DNA from: Quillaja saponaria
Taxonomy: Eukaryota > Streptophyta > Magnoliopsida > Fabales > Quillajaceae
Length of the DNA: 64,000 nt
Assembly (NCBI GenBank): GCA_029379385.1
Contig: CM055611.1
Span: 12,160,062-12,224,061, forward strand
Direction of reading: 5' to 3'
Shown here piece after piece: positions 10,739 to 24,270 of the stretch; within the stretch, counting starts at the first letter, position 1; every line of letters begins with the position of its first letter. The notes below the pieces were generated by a model. The model did no database searches. It worked only from the letters and a program-made list of their open reading frames with translations, and had not been told where the DNA came from. The translations under genes were made by a program, and so were the position numbers.

Positions 10739-11079
10739 CACACAAGAGAATAGTTAAGAAAGAAACTCTTTATTGAATACTTGAAGGCTCTTACAATGCT
10801 TTCTTGCTTACAATGTTTCTGATGCCTTCCAAATGAAGTTCCCATATCTATTTATACTACTCCACCTCCTCAACCGATGGTGGAGATCAATTGCATCCAA
10901 CAACTTATAATAGTCCTTCTAGAATTCTCTTACAAAATATTTTAGATATTTTATATTACAAGAAATATCTAGACTTTCTACAATATTCCAGAGTATTCTC
11001 TATATTCTTAAGTCTTCTAGGCTCTTGTAGAATCTTCTAGAACTTTCTAGAAAGCTCTGGAACCTTGCAGGGTGTAACA
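10623..11079 (-). repeat. 5' LTR of the chromovirus
   Basis: 457 bp, homologous to 5513-5971, opening TGTTACACCCTGCAAGG on the minus strand. AAGG follows at 11080-11083 and matches 5509-5512. Confidence 0.93.
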
Positions 11080-11779
11080 AAGGCCTATGAGCCCATTACC
11101 ATGACTTTCCCTCGAATAAGAGTCCATGCTACCATGAGTTGCATTTTTTATTGCTTCATTGAATGAGCTCGCATGTTTTTCATAAACATGTGCTAGAACT
11201 TCTTCCCGAGCCTACATGTTATGTGCACATGTGTCAACTTTCCTCCTTGAACCCATGCCAACGCCTTACTACTCATGGACGTGTTAGAGAAGTCCCACAA
11301 GTGAAGGCATATATACATGATAGTGAACCAACTTGAACCTAAAATCTTAAGCCTGTATGTTTAGAGTCCACTACTATATATATATCCTTCACTTATCTTA
11401 TATTATTTCGATGTGAAACTAACCCTTGTTATCCTTCAAATGAGAAACCATCCAAGTTTCAACAATATCCTATTTTCATATATGAGCCCATTACCATGGC
11501 TCCCCTTGGAGCAAGAGTCAATGTTACTAAGAGTTGTGCTTTATATTTGGCATTTTTACCATTCTATTGAGAGCCCACATGCTTCCTCTAGACACATGCC
11601 ACAGCTTCTTCTTGACCTCATTCTATGCATATGAGTCCATGCCTGCACTTTACTTCTAATGGTCATTATCTTATGAAACCTAAAGTTCCCACTCAACCAT
11701 GTAGGAAAGGTCATTGGTGGCACCATTCTTTTTCAATAACTTCACCACTCCACCATTACCATTGAATGACCACCAAATT
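11080..11779. repeat. Unassigned sequence with a ~395-bp diverged direct repeat
   Basis: TATGAGCCCATTACCATG occurs at 11086 and again at 11481, and similarity continues for more than 60 bases in each (…AAGAGTC…AGTTG…). The spacer contains a TATATATATCC box. It may be two overlapping LTR remnants, but no element body can be attached. No coding content seen. Confidence 0.45.
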
Positions 11780-13450
11780 TCACCATGTAACACCAATCTT
11801 TCTAAGGAAACTATAGGCTCTTAAAGGTCAGAGGCTAGAAAGCGATTTACCAAGTGACAAGTTGTATTTATTGTTTTTGCCGAAAAGTCTTTAGACAATC
11901 TACCATTAGAAAGCATGCACCATCTTATTTCCAAAAAAAATTATATTCAACCTCTTAGGTACACCATTATCCTGTGGAGTTTTCTTGCTACTTTATCCTT
12001 AACAATTCCTTCTTCGGCACAAAAATTATTGAATTCTGTATTTACAAATTCCAAACCAATGTCTGTTCTAAGCCACTTGATTTTCTTCCTAGTTTGATTC
12101 TCAATTAGAGTCTTCCATCTCTTAAAGGTTTAAAAAATATCAATCTTGAGCTTTAAAAAAAAGAGACCTAAACTTTTCTAGAGAAATCATCAATAAATGT
12201 TGGAAATTGGAAAATATCGTTTTCCACCCTTAGATGGAACCTAAGATGGACCCCTAAGATCCAAATGAATATAATCCAAAGTACCATTGGTTATGTGCAT
12301 GCATGTACTAAAGCTAACTTTGCATTGCTTCCCATAAACACTATACTTACATAAATCTACTATACCAGTCTTCTGATCACAAAGCATCCATTTGTTGCTC
12401 AAGAAAGACATCCATGTCTCACTCATGTGGTCCAACTGCATATGCCATAACTTTTTAATCTCTTAATCTATGTCTCTAGAGGATGTCGCAGTAACCTGTA
12501 TCTGAAATTGTTCTATGCTGCAAAAGATAGAGACTTTTCACCAATTTTCCTTTCAATACCACGAGTGAGCCCCTTGTAACTCTGAAAGCTCTACCTTTTC
12601 CTGAATACTTGTATCTGAGTCTATTTAAAGTACCCAAGAAAATAAGACTTTTCTTCATGTATGGTACATAGCCTAACATAAAAAATAAAAAAATAAAAAT
12701 TATAACTATCCCATCATGACAGTGAATTTAAATTGAACCAATACCCGCAACTTGACAATGTGCATTATTTCCTATAAGTATAACACCACCTTTGAGATTC
12801 TCAAAGGTAGAAAACTAAGTTCTATTAGAGCACATGTGGTATGTACAAGTTTAATCTAAAACTTAATCATACTTAAGATAACCATCAGACTGAGCTACAT
12901 ATAGAACATAATCAGATTCATTTGACTTATGATCATTAGCAACATTAGCTTCATTAGGCCCGTCTTACTTTTTTCTTTTTTTCCTTATTCTTAAGTATTG
13001 GTCAGTTTCATTTATAATGACCTTCATATAATAGTAGTAACATTCAATGTGACTTTTGTCACCACCTCTAGACTTTGACCGTCCCCTAGACTACCTTTTT
13101 CAGATTCCCTTTTATTTGATTGAGCATTCACGACCATCTGATTAATTTTCACTACTCCTACCACCCTTCTATTTTCTTAACTTAAAATAACTCAAAAAAA
13201 GACTTAGCATCTTCTAGACTAATGGACTATCTTTCATTTAAAATAGAATTAGTAAAATTACTGTATGCATGCCACAAAAAGCAAAACAATACAAGAGCTA
13301 ACCAAAGTTTCATCATCAAGACTACAATTTAGATTTTCCATATCCATAACAATTCTATTAAAGTGTTCTAAATAAAATTAAGAGTGAATAACTTCCTTAT
13401 GTCATTCCTTAATAGACAATCAAGTCATCAAATATTTCTTCACTATGTCA
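11780..13450 (-). pseudogene. Ty1/copia gag-protease-integrase fragment
   Basis: Minus-strand reading from right to left in copia order. A gag piece (FNRIVMDMENLNCSLDDETL, ~13,310-13,360) is followed by a protease-like end (CTYHMCSNR, STFENLKGGVILIGNNAHC, ~12,740-12,860). GAG_pre-integrase follows (MLGYVPYMKKSLIFLGTLNR at 12,620-12,680; ITNGTLDYIHLDLRGPS at 12,241-12,300), then the integrase core IKWLRTDIGLEFVN (~12,035-12,080). The sequence stops at ~11,780 before the reverse transcriptase. Numerous stops and frameshifts make it a dead fragment. In copia elements integrase precedes polymerase, which fits what is seen. Confidence 0.85.
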
Positions 13451-13479
13451 TTCTTCTAGTTTCTTCCAGATTATAGCTA

Positions 13480-13830
13480 AAATAAAATTAACAAATGAAA
13501 TAGACAAACGGAATTAAGAAACAAGACAAGGATTTACATGGTTCAGTCTTCCAATGAGGAAAACCTACGTCCACGGGTAAAAGTTACCAAAGCCTGACAG
13601 GTTGCAGATTACAAAGATATTCTTTCAACAAAATACTAAAATGTCGGTTTATATAGACCATGCTACAAAAGTCCTAATTCAAATAGGACATAGGTTACAA
13701 AGCTTAATAGGCTACAAGTTAGGCCTATCGGCCCAATCCATGCTTCATAAATAATCTCTTTCTTTTCTTTTTTCTTCCATTCGAGTCACTTAAAAATTAT
13801 GTCAGGTCAATTTGGATCGTTTTCCATGTT
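13480..13830 (-). repeat. Probable copia LTR portion
   Basis: On the minus strand this block contains CGTGGACGTAGG followed by CCATGTAAATCCTTGTCTTG. That 'cgtggacgtagg...acgtaaa' motif is common at the 3' end of plant copia LTRs. It lies directly 5' of the copia fragment, although the gag N-terminus that should separate them is missing. Its outer boundary was not found. Confidence 0.45.
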
Positions 13831-15772
13831 GGATCTGAATAATACAAGATTTAATTAATAAATAAATTGTGGGGTGCAGCTACTGCATATACTATTAGTG
13901 ATTTTAAGAGAACCATTAAAGAAATTGTTAGTATTAGTGTCCAAGAGTTAATCAAATATTGGTTGTAATAGGACACTCATTTGGTTTTTGCATTACATTT
14001 TATATTATTAAGGCATTTTTATTTATGTGTCTAAATTAGATTTATTATAGCAATGTTAAAGTCCTTAGAATAATATGTGTGTGCATGGTTATGATGTTGA
14101 TCATAATAGTGAGATATGTCATACAAATAGTATTGTTCTAAAATATTTCTAGTCAATGTGTCCTAAAAAAATATGGATATTGATACTTTTTGAGACTAGC
14201 ATATGTTACTTGTCATTCTCTTATGAAGAGATTAGTGATCTCATAACTACAAGCATTGTGATGCTTAGATAAACATATGAGTGCTTGTCAAATGAACAAG
14301 TACATTGAAATAACCCATACTAAGAAATCATTTAAAGTTTTTACTTATGTGTCAATGAAAGTTATCAAAGTATTGGTAGTGTAAGTGATCATTTGACTTG
14401 AGATCATCTTAGTATCTTGTGTGTGAATATACATGTCTTGATATCACTTTACAAGTCATGTAGAATGGATGAAAATGGGTGATAATTGAACATGTAGTGC
14501 AGCACATGGAGATAGACAAATGATTAAAAAAGAATTCATTATCCTCAATAAAGAGGAGGAATATCCCATGGCTACTTGAAATAAATATGCATTGTTTTGT
14601 AAATTATTGCAAAGTGAAAGAGAATATAAAAAAATGTTCTTGGGAATCTTTTTGAAGAACAAAATATAAACTTAGTTTCAAGTACTAATGAATATAGACA
14701 AAGTTAGAGTTGATACTAGAATTCATGCCATGTTTCTAACTCAGGATATGAATGAGGAAAGGATTGATTGCACAGTAACCAAGCACTGAAAAGTTTGATC
14801 CTATGTCTTAACGTCGCTTGTACTTGGATAATCATAATACATTGCTAGATGCCAATCTTGATCTATAAGTGTTAATTGGTTGGTTTGTAGAAATTAAGAT
14901 TGATTAAAAGAATTTTAATTTAATCATTCTTTTTAGGAAGTATTCAATTACATTTATTGCAAACGTATAAGAGAACCTAATAGGTTACACATTATAATAA
15001 ATCTATAAACTTGAAAGATTAATAGATGGATGATTTGGAGTTAATTGCTAAATTCCAAATGTATGTGGGTACTTTGGTAATGTGTTAAATGCATTTATTT
15101 TTAATACTTAATTAAAAATAAGTGATTTAATTAAATAACAAGACTTGTTTTCTTGAAATTAAAGAAAATGCCTAGTAAGAATACTAATTGGGTTTGGACT
15201 ACCAGGAGTCTAAAAGGTCTAGTATGAATCCTAATGAATTATGGAAGTCTTAGGCTCAATTGAAATCTTAATGAGGATTTGGATTCAATTATAGCTAACC
15301 CTAGCACTAGGGTAGTTGCCACCATTAACATAAATAAGCAAGGAATTCGCTTAGGGTTTTAGAGGATTGACAAGCAGTGTTTCAGGCTAACCTTGGTATT
15401 TGGAAGCAAGAGAAGTTCTTACTCAAGAAAATAATAATAGCCGAGTTCCTTATTGAGAAGCAAAAGCATTTTCGTTTCATCATGATCATCTTCCTTCATT
15501 AAGGTTTGTGTTTTCATTCTTAAAGTTTCGAGAAAGGTTTGTAAACTTTTCTTACAGGTTCTTAATCTAATCAATTATATGGACTATTTCATTAGAGGCT
15601 AGACATTTGAATAGTTTTCTAATACATTGATTGGATTGTTCTATATTTGATTGGGAGTAACACTTTTAGGAACCAAGAAGGAGACTCTAAGCATCCCTGC
15701 TAAACAATCAAATTAGCTACATTAGCTTTTAGTATATGTATGATTAATCAATACACCTAACATTTTTGTTTA

Positions 15773-15811
<39 letters not shown>

Positions 15812-15899
15812 TTTATTTTAATTCTGCTATGTTGCATGTCATGCATCATACCCAAAATTTTCCCATATAAATTAAGGTAATTTTTGGTAATACTTACAA
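13831..15899. other. AT-rich unassigned sequence with an (AT)16 microsatellite
   Basis: No coding block was recognised over ~2 kb. A pure (AT)n run occupies 15776-15807. The stretch 15,160-15,560 resembles an LTR/leader in composition (AGGGTTTTAGAGG, then T-rich leader) but has no partner in the window. Confidence 0.35.
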
Positions 15900-16520
15900 T
15901 TATTTGAATGGTGTAGACCTAATGTTGTCTAGATTATTCTTCAGCTTAATATCCAAATGTGATTTGTTAGAGAATAATCTCAATGATAATTTTAGTGCTT
16001 ATATAATTGAAGCAAGAGATAAACCTGATAACTATGCTGAGATGATCAAAATGAGATTGATGCAAAGAATTCAGTTAAAAATATATGTTATAAAAATTAG
16101 AAATGGTCTATATCTCCTAAGATACAAATAAAACTTGAAAAGTTTAAGACAAAATCTTTAGAATTCATGTCTATGTATGCTGAAAATGGATGTTTTGAAG
16201 TGGCATGTAAGTAAGAAAGTTTGTTGTAAACCTTACTAATAAGACATGTACATGTATGAAATGAGATTTGAATAGAGTTCCATGTTCGCATTCTATTTCA
16301 TCCATATGGATGCATGGGTAGAATAATTAAGAAGCTTTTGTAAACTCTTATTACACAAAATAATTTTTTTTAAGATATATGAGACTATCATATACCGTGT
16401 TCTAGATGGCCTTTAATGGAACTGAAATGTAAGATATTGTACCAAGACAAAAATTAAATAAAAGAGGCATAAGTAGGCCTAAAATTCATGTAGAATGCTG
16501 AAGATTGGTCATTTTATCAT
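15900..16520 (+). pseudogene. MULE (Mutator-like) transposase C-terminal fragment
   Basis: Plus-strand reading with one frameshift near 16,090. KCDLLENNLNDNFSAYIIEA is the conserved block following the catalytic core in plant MuDR-type transposases. Then come SPKIQIKLEKFK, the SWIM zinc finger (NLTNKTCTCMK, stop, DLNRVPCSHS, ~16,220-16,290), FVNSYYTK and the tail GTEM...RGISRPKIH. These occur in the correct order. The N-terminal MULE domain and catalytic Asp residues are absent, because the sequence starts at ~15,900. The Athila LTR begins at 16,538, so the MULE was split by that insertion. Confidence 0.75.
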
Positions 16521-16537
16521 TTGGATTCTTTTCTCGC

Positions 16538-18049
16538 TATTACAGGATTTTACTACGCAAGCGCACGTATTGTCTATCAAGTATTATAGTAGAAAATAAG
16601 ATGTCGATTCCACAAGAAATTATTGCTCTAATAATAATGTTAAGTATTAAAATTAGAGGAACCTAATTTTATTCAAATAGCCGACTTTTGCGTTGTAATC
16701 AATGGTTTTAAACTAAACAAATTATTATTAAACTTAAATTAACTAACCCTAGGTTTATAATATCCCTCTACACTTTATTTATATTTTTCCTCACTTTGTT
16801 CAAGTTATTATCCTAAAGCTCTTATTTAATTATAAGCATTGGAAAATGCCTTATAATAATATCCCTTCCAACTAACCCTTTATACTCTTATGAGAATTAG
16901 GTTAAAAAGAACTCATTAAGTTAACTCTAAATTAGTTACGCATGGTAGAAGAGTATATTCTTATCTTTCAAACAAATCAAATTACTTAATTATATGAATC
17001 ATGCAATCATATGTTAGCTCATTTATGGCTAAGACTAAATTTTCTTTTCTAGGTTCCTAATAAATCTAATTATCATTGATCAACTAACTTGAAACATTAA
17101 GATCAAGATGAACATAAATAACATGGAATTTAATACATAAAATAATTAAAAACAAAGATTATATATGCTACATGCTGAGTTCAATTATAACTCTAGAAAA
17201 GGAACTTCTCCATACTAACTAAAGAAAACAAAAGTATAATCGTCATTACAAGTAAAAATCAGAAATTAAGAAAAGAAGAAGAAAAGTAGAATATGTTATG
17301 GCTTTAAGTCTTCAAGAACTTTTTAGAATCTCCAATATTGCTTAATCTACTATGTTTTCTAAACCCCAACCTTTAACCCTTTTTATATGCCTTTTTCCTC
17401 TTAGTTCAAATCATTTAAGATTCTGTTTTATCAAAAAGGTGCCGCGGGTGCTACCTTTCCTATTGCTACTGCACCAAGTTCTCTATTCAGCAACAAACAC
17501 GTGATGGTCTTATGGTGCTGCATCGTCAACTTTCTAGTGTTGTGACATCAGCTTCCTGGCATTGCAGTATTGTCTTCTTTGATTTAAAGCTTAAATTTGT
17601 GGATTTCCACAATTGTGGTTCCAATTCTCTACTGCTAGGGTGATGTGCTTTCTATCTTCACATCTGACTAACTAGGCTTTCACCACCATGATGCTACCTT
17701 TATATTGCCGTGCACCATGCTATCATGTGAAGCTTCTAATTCTAGGTCTCCTTCAGTGTCGGGGCTACCAAATGTTCAATGTTGCCGCGTTGGCTTTAGA
17801 CTTATCTATCCTTCTTGAGTTGAAATAAGACATTGCTTCAAACAAATTTAAAACAAAAGTAAATAACTATAACTTGAACAAAAATAATCATAATTTAAGT
17901 TAAACACACTTAACTAATAAAATCCTAAACAAACATAATATAACTTTAAAACAATAAATTCAATTGAATTTCAATTCTAAACTCATGAATTTAACACATT
18001 TTAGCACTTTAAAAAAGTAGTAAAATAAATCTCTTTTACAAACTTATCA
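16538..18049 (-). repeat. 3' LTR of the Athila locus
   Basis: About 1.51 kb, aligns with 46125-47622 (for example the CAATGGTTTTAAACTAAACA and TAACTAACCCTAG stretches occur in both). On the minus strand it starts TGATAAGTTTGTAAAAG, directly after a purine-rich TTTGAGGGTG. Confidence 0.88.
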
Positions 18050-18339
18050 CACCCTCAAATTTAATATTTTTCTAGTCCTCAAGCAAAAGAAAGAAAGACA
18101 ATTAAACATGCAAAACAACAATTTGAGATGCAATATATTGGACTAATTATTTTCTAAAAATTCTAAAAAATTATCTTTATGACGACTCAAAATAAAACAT
18201 AGGTCGCATTTAAGTTTATCATTTTTGGATGGATTCAAGTGTGTGTGTGTGTAAGATCTTTTTAGAAAGACTCCAATGAATCCATATAAGTTTATATTAA
18301 AGTAGAGATTGTGAGGATTTATACTACTCTAGTCTAAGT

Positions 18340-18659
18340 ACTAATAATGATGCAACTTAATTTATTCAAACTAGTGGATTTGAGGTTGATGGTTCTTAAA
18401 CTATACAAGCAATTTTATAAACTTTATTAACTAAAACCTAGGTTCACAATATCCCTCAAACTTTACATATATTTTTCTTACTTCTACTTGATACAATAGC
18501 TCTAATTACTAACCTAGAGTTCTTAACCAATTACTTCTAAACAAACAAGACTTGACTATAAACACTAATTTTAATCGAAATCTAAATCTAAACTCAGGAA
18601 TTTAGCATAAATTAGGACTTAAAAATGTAGTGAAATAACTCTATTTTACAGAGTAATCA
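18340..18659 (-). repeat. Third, internally deleted LTR copy
   Basis: A ~320-bp compressed copy of the same LTR. It has the GGTTCACAATATCCCTCAAAC portion, then jumps to the LTR terminal part (ACTCAGGAATTTAGCAT..., AGTGAAATAACTCTATTTTAC) and stops at ...TCA 18659, followed by a second purine-rich end. The 18,050-18,340 spacer resembles the sequence that follows at 18,660 onward. Confidence 0.65.
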
Positions 18660-21549
18660 TTCTCCATACTTACATTTTACTATTTCCTATGCAAAAGCAA
18701 GAAACAATAAAGAACAAGACCACAGATAGACATATCAAATCCTAAATTAATTATTCCCCTAAAATCCTTAAAGTTTATTTCAATGACTTGACCTCAAGAT
18801 AAAAGACAAGTATAAATTTGGTGGAATACAAGTATAAAATTTCAATTCATCAAGTTCTAAAGGATTTCAAGAGTGTGTGTATGCAAGGTCTCTTTACCAA
18901 TTTCCATTAAATTCAGATAAGTTTATATCATAATGAACCATAAACTATAACTAAACTCCTAAAAGTTCACTTTTCCTTCCTCTCTCTACTAATGTAGGCT
19001 AACACTTAGTCAACAATGAATAAGACTTAATATAGCTAGTAATATAAGGTTAGGGTAAGGGTAAGGTTAGATGGAAAGGAAATTTAAGTTTACTTAAGCA
19101 CATTAAACCCTCATAAGCTATTGCTTAACTTTTTTCCACCTTTTGGTGTCAATTCCACTCAACTTAGACCCTAAATTTTACAGCATAGCTCTTATGTAGG
19201 CATAACTGTTAATGCATCCCACTTTCCCTTTCATTACCAAATCTTTTTATTTGAAATCAATAAAAGGGATGCCAAACTCACTCCCAAACTTAGTTTTTAT
19301 TGTGACACGAGGGTGAAGAAAAGACAACATTTATCTTGTTTAACTACTCCCATCTTTGCTTTTATTTTGTCTTTGACAAAACTGAGATTCTTGTTGTAGA
19401 AAAAGAATACATACTACAATTCCTAGCATGATCAATGTGATTAAAGTAACAAGGAGCAAATACGGTATAAAAATAAAAGGATTCGCTTAACAATGCATGG
19501 TTATAAGAAAGAAAATGCTTTAAGTTCAAAGTGGATGTCTAAGGATGAAATAAAATAAGGTGGGTAAGAAGGATCAATCAGTCCAAAAACTGCCTAAATT
19601 ATATTTACAACTAAGTCTTTCCTAGGATTTCGTCTCAAGAGGAATTTAAAACTACTTATAAGGTTTAAAAGCAACCTAAAGTTGATTCCAACATAAACAC
19701 TATCTAAAAGACTGAAAACCTAAGTAAAAGAAACCTTGTACATGAGTATGTGAAATGCATCCTAAAGATAATAAAATGAAAAAGAATTCTTGTACGTTCA
19801 TCAAAAATTAACATCAAAGCATAAATAGGATATTATCATGGGAATGAGGAACAATAGTAAAAAAATCAAAGGCTAACTGAAATCAACACTTAAATGATAA
19901 CACTTGTAAGAGTGAACACTAAAAAGATAATATCGACAATACAACCTAAAAACCATCTAAACATAACAAAACAACAGTTACAACTGAACAAACTAAAGGG
20001 AATCTAGAGGTTACAATTGAATAATTAATACAAAGTGAGCAATTACACCCCCAAACCTAAACTAAGCAGTGTCCTCAGTGCTTATCAAAACAAAAAATAA
20101 AAGGAAGAAAAGTAGTAATAGAAAATAAAAATTCCCTCATTCCTTAGCTTCATCTTCCTCTTTAAACCTATAAGGCTGGAATGGGGTAGGTGGTACTAGA
20201 CATGAAGGAAAGGCGGCGAATCTTTCCTTATGTCTACCATATTATCCCTCAGGGAACTGATTGTTCTACAATAGTATGACATTGTTGAACTGCTACTACT
20301 TTGCTGCTTGCACCTCTAAATAAGATATGTGCTAACTTGGGGGAAAATACTCTATAAAAATGTCCATTTGTCTTAGTAATAGTCTCGGGTAGGACATGTT
20401 GTAACCATGAAAAAAGCTTTTTGGAGGTTGTTTATATCCTTGTAAAGACACCTCTTAAGTTTACTTATTGTATATAAGAAGTATGCAGTGTAATGAAAAT
20501 GAGGCTGAGCATCCTAGCCATAAAATTGCGCATGTGTATCTTAAAATTTATAAAAGAATGATATCAGGTACACTATGGAAGAAAATGAGATAAAATTTTA
20601 AAGGTAAAATTTTAATGAAATCATGAAATAGATAACCAAGATTTTAAGTAACTAAAAACAAATACTCTTGAATAAGTAATCTGTTAAACGTAATTTTGGA
20701 TAATCCTACTCTCTTAAAATAAGATTGGATATCAAGAGGGAAACTCCTAAGAACAAGACTTTATTGAATTTATGGAATAGCTAATTAAAACCTTAAGGTA
20801 ATTCATAATAAAAGTAACCTTGATAAGCATTCGGTTAAATGGAAAATTAGGATGGTTTAATCCTCTTAAAGTGAAATTAGTTATAAATGGTAAACTTTCC
20901 TATTCATTAAATGACTTAATAAAATAGAAGGCATGTACAATGAGTATAAACTAGAGGGAGTAGTAAAAAGAAGAATATTAAGATAAATTGGACAGAGTTT
21001 ATTTGTTAAGTCATGAAGTAAATGAAAAGGAAAAAGGAAAAAAAAAAAAAAAAAAAAGGAGAAAATATACAAGTCTAATAACATTTAAAGGAAGAAAGAA
21101 AGTATAAGGAAAAAAAAAGAAGATGAAATCATTTGGATGTCTTGTTAAAAAAATAATGGTTGATTAGCATACTTGTAGAAACTTGGAAATTGTACACTTC
21201 AATTAGGATGTTAAGTAAAATAATATTATGTACATGAATTTTAAATTCATGTAAATGAATAAAGAGTGTTCCATGTATTTTACCATGAAACATTTAACAT
21301 TTAAATGCCATTAATAAATTAATGACCAATTAGTACCTAGATTAATGGTTAAGTAATCCTTGTTAATAACGGGTAGCGTTACATTGGGCATTGGGTTCCT
21401 CTGCACCGCAGCTCTAGTGCTACTAACTATTTTCTTTTTCTTGGCTTAATCCTTGCATAAAGAGTAGGCAATTGCTAGGTGAGAATTCAACATTAAAAAT
21501 TGAGAAACTAGAAAAACTAAAACTAAAAACAAGGAGAAATGTTTAAAAA
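18660..21549 (-). other. 3' non-coding domain of the Athila element
   Basis: About 2.9 kb of AT-rich sequence between integrase and the LTRs. In Athila elements this position carries an env-like ORF or long spacer. I find no env-like frame, only short open frames such as one caused by an A-rich tract at ~21,038-21,057. Confidence 0.55.
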
Positions 21550-22650
21550 CACGGGTTGCCTCCCAATAAGCACTTGATTTGAAGTCTTCGGCCTAACTTT
21601 AGTAGATAGAGGTACTTCATTGGCCAATTACTTGCCCCAATAATGTTTAAGCTTTTGACCATTCACATTGAACATTCTATATGAGTTGGTGGCAATTAAC
21701 TCCACATCTTTATAAGGGAACACTTTAATGGTAATGAATGGACCGGACATTCTTGACTTAAGTTTTCCCAAGAATAGACTCAACCGAAAATTATGCAGTA
21801 GGACTTGTTGACCCTGCTCAAAGCCATATTCAACAATCTTATGAATATGATGCCTCTTGGTCTTCCCCTTGTAAAGCTTAGCGTTCTCATAGGCAATGAG
21901 TTAAAACTTATCCATCTCATTCAATTAGCCTCTTCTCATCAGTTGCCTTAATATCCAAATTGAGTTTCTTGATTGCCCAAAAGGCATTGTGTTCCAACTA
22001 AACTAATAGATGGAAAGCCTTGTAAAAAACAAGTCAATATGGTTACATACCAAAGGGAGTCTTGTAGGCTGTGTAGTATACCCGTAATGCATTATACAAT
22101 CTCTTAGACCAGTCTTTTCTAGATGGACATACCGTCTTCTCCAAAATACATTTGATTTCTAGGTTGGAAACCTTAACTTGTCCACTTAATTAGGGTGGTG
22201 AGCCAATGCCACCTTGTTAGTGACCCCGTGTTTGGCAAATAGGGCTCCCATTTGTTTGTTACAAAAGTGGGACCCTCTATCACTATTTATGGCTCAGAGG
22301 GGGGGTGCCAAAACAAGTGAAGATCTTCTTCTTGAGAAAGCTTGTCTTGACTTTAGAGTCGTTGGTTAGCACATAAAAGGCATCAACCCACTTAAAGACG
22401 TAATCCATAACAACTAGAATATATTAGTTAGTGAATGATGATATGAATGGATCCTATGAAGTCTATTCCCCATAAATCAAATATTTCGACCTCCAGGATA
22501 TTATTGAGTGAGAACTTATTCTTCTGAGATATGTTGCCCGTTCTTTGGCACCTATCACATTTGGAAACAAAAGTATTAGTGCCCTTAAATAAATAAGGCC
22601 AATAAAAACTAGATTTTAGCACTTTTGTAGTAGTCCTATCTCTTCCAAAG
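21550..22650 (-). pseudogene. Athila integrase, distal block
   Basis: Minus-strand frames give FYWPYLFKGTNTFVSKCDRCQRTGNIS (shown in part), NNILEVEIFDLWGIDFIGS and, lower, the strand with H..SNGQ-type target-selection motifs and a C-terminal region (21,550-21,950). The CDRCQ half of the HHCC zinc finger and the first catalytic Asp (WGIDF) are present at 22,440-22,570. Multiple stops. Confidence 0.82.
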
Positions 22651-22899
22651 TGTCTACCATACTCCTAAGAATGGCAATGGTGAAGAATACTTTCAATTTC
22701 CATTTCCAGAACACACCTTATAAGAACTTGGTCATCACATTGCTTAAACAAGAAAAGGTCAACCCACACAACATACTTATCATCATGTAAAAAAATGTTC
22801 TTTTGTTGCGAATTAATTCCAAAAGGAAAGACATTACCAACTATATAGTTAACAATGTCAACATACTAAGATAACCTTTCATAATCAACTTAAAAATGT

Positions 22900-24270
22900 T
22901 GTTCACCCAGGAAAATCTCATTGATCATAGTTGGTTCAGCGATCCTTTTTTCCTCTTCTAGCCTTGATAAGTGGTTTACCACTTGGTTTTAGTACCTTTT
23001 CGGTCTCTAATTTCCAAGTCAAACTCTTACAGTAATAGAATCCACCTTATCAACGTAGGGTTAGCATCCTTTTTGTCAACCAAATACTTAATAGCATAAT
23101 GGTCAGTATAAACAATAATTTTAGTTCCAATAGTTATAATAAGCAAACACTATTGCTAATAATTATTTTTCAGTGGTGGTATAATTTAGTTAAGCACTAG
23201 TTAATGTCTTAGTAGCATAGTAAATAGAGTGAAAAATCCTATCTTTTCACTTTCTTAAAACTGCTCTTACCGTAAAATCACTTGCATCACACATAAATTC
23301 AAAGGATAGGTTCCAATTAGGAATAACAATTATATGAGCAATAATTAATCTCTTTTTCAACTCTAAAAGTGCAGCCATACATGAATCATCAAAATTAAAA
23401 GGGGTGTCTTTTTCTAGGAGATTACAAAGAGGTTTAGAAATTTTGGAAAAGTCTATTATAAATATTCTATAGAAGATGGCATGACCTAGAAAGCTTCTTA
23501 TACCTTTTATGGAAGTAGGGGTAATTTTTCAATAGTCTTTATCTTAACTCAACCTACCTTAATTCCCTTACCAAACATCCTATGTCCTAAGACTATTCCT
23601 TCTTGTACCATGAAGTGGCATTTTTCCTAATTCAAGACCAAGTTGATCTCTTCACAATACTTAAGCACACAATTAAGTTTATGGAGGCATGCATAATATG
23701 ATTCATCGAAAACAGAAAAATCATCCATAAATACCTCAAGGTCTTGCTCGACCATATTAGTAAAAATGACTATTATACACCTTTGAAAGGTGATAGGGAG
23801 TTACAAAGACCAAAAGAAATTCTTCTAAAATAGAAGGTTCCATAGGGAAATGCAAAAGTGATTTTTCTTGGTTTTCCTAGGTTAAGCAATCTAGTTATAC
23901 CCCAAATAGCCATCTAAAAAGCAATAAAATTCCTTACCTGCTAGCTGGTCCAACATTTGATCAATAAATGGAAAAGGGTAGTGATATTTCCTTGTGGCTT
24001 TATTCAGCTTACGATAATTTATGCATATACGTAATCCATCGGTTCTTGTAAGAATGAGCCCGTTCTTTATGTTAGTAACAATGATCATCCCTTATTTATT
24101 TGGTAAGCATAGAATTGGACTTACCTACGAACTATCCAAGATTGGATAGATGATGCCGCATCCAGTCACTTTATAATTTCTTCTTGACTACTTCTTTCAT
24201 GATAGGGTTAAGTCTCCTTTGATACTCTATGGTAACCTTATAATTATCCTCCATAAGGATCTTGTGCATG
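22900..24270 (-). pseudogene. Athila reverse transcriptase and RNase H, distal block
   Basis: CINYRKLNKATRKYHYPFPF, DQMLDQLAGKEFYCFLDGY and the catalytic FMDD box in VFMDDFSVFDES (~23,700-23,760) are typical of Athila. RNase H is seen as ASDFTVRAVL and IYYATKTLTSA...LNYTTTEK at ~23,180-23,290, ending with NQVVNHLSRLEEE. The FMDD variant of YxDD and the FYCFLDGY motif separate this group from chromoviruses. Frame shifts and stops throughout. Confidence 0.87.

Larger units (their letters stand above)
5513..11079 (-). mobile_element. Ty3/gypsy chromovirus, complete but inactivated
   Basis: A 5.57-kb LTR retrotransposon on the minus strand with near-identical ends at 5513-5971 and 10623-11079. 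AAGG at 5509-5512 and at 11080-11083 is a probable target-site duplication. Order on the minus strand is LTR, initiator-tRNA-Met primer site, gag, protease, reverse transcriptase, RNase H, integrase, chromodomain, polypurine tract, LTR. This order (integrase last, C-terminal chromodomain) defines chromoviruses within Ty3/gypsy; the gag resembles the Galadriel/Reina side of that group, but I do not fix the lineage. Every domain carries stops or frameshifts, so it cannot be autonomous. Confidence 0.93.

Noticed and set aside
20881..21084. 67-codon frame rich in Phe
   Set aside because: Produced by an A-rich tract (~21,038-21,057); low complexity.
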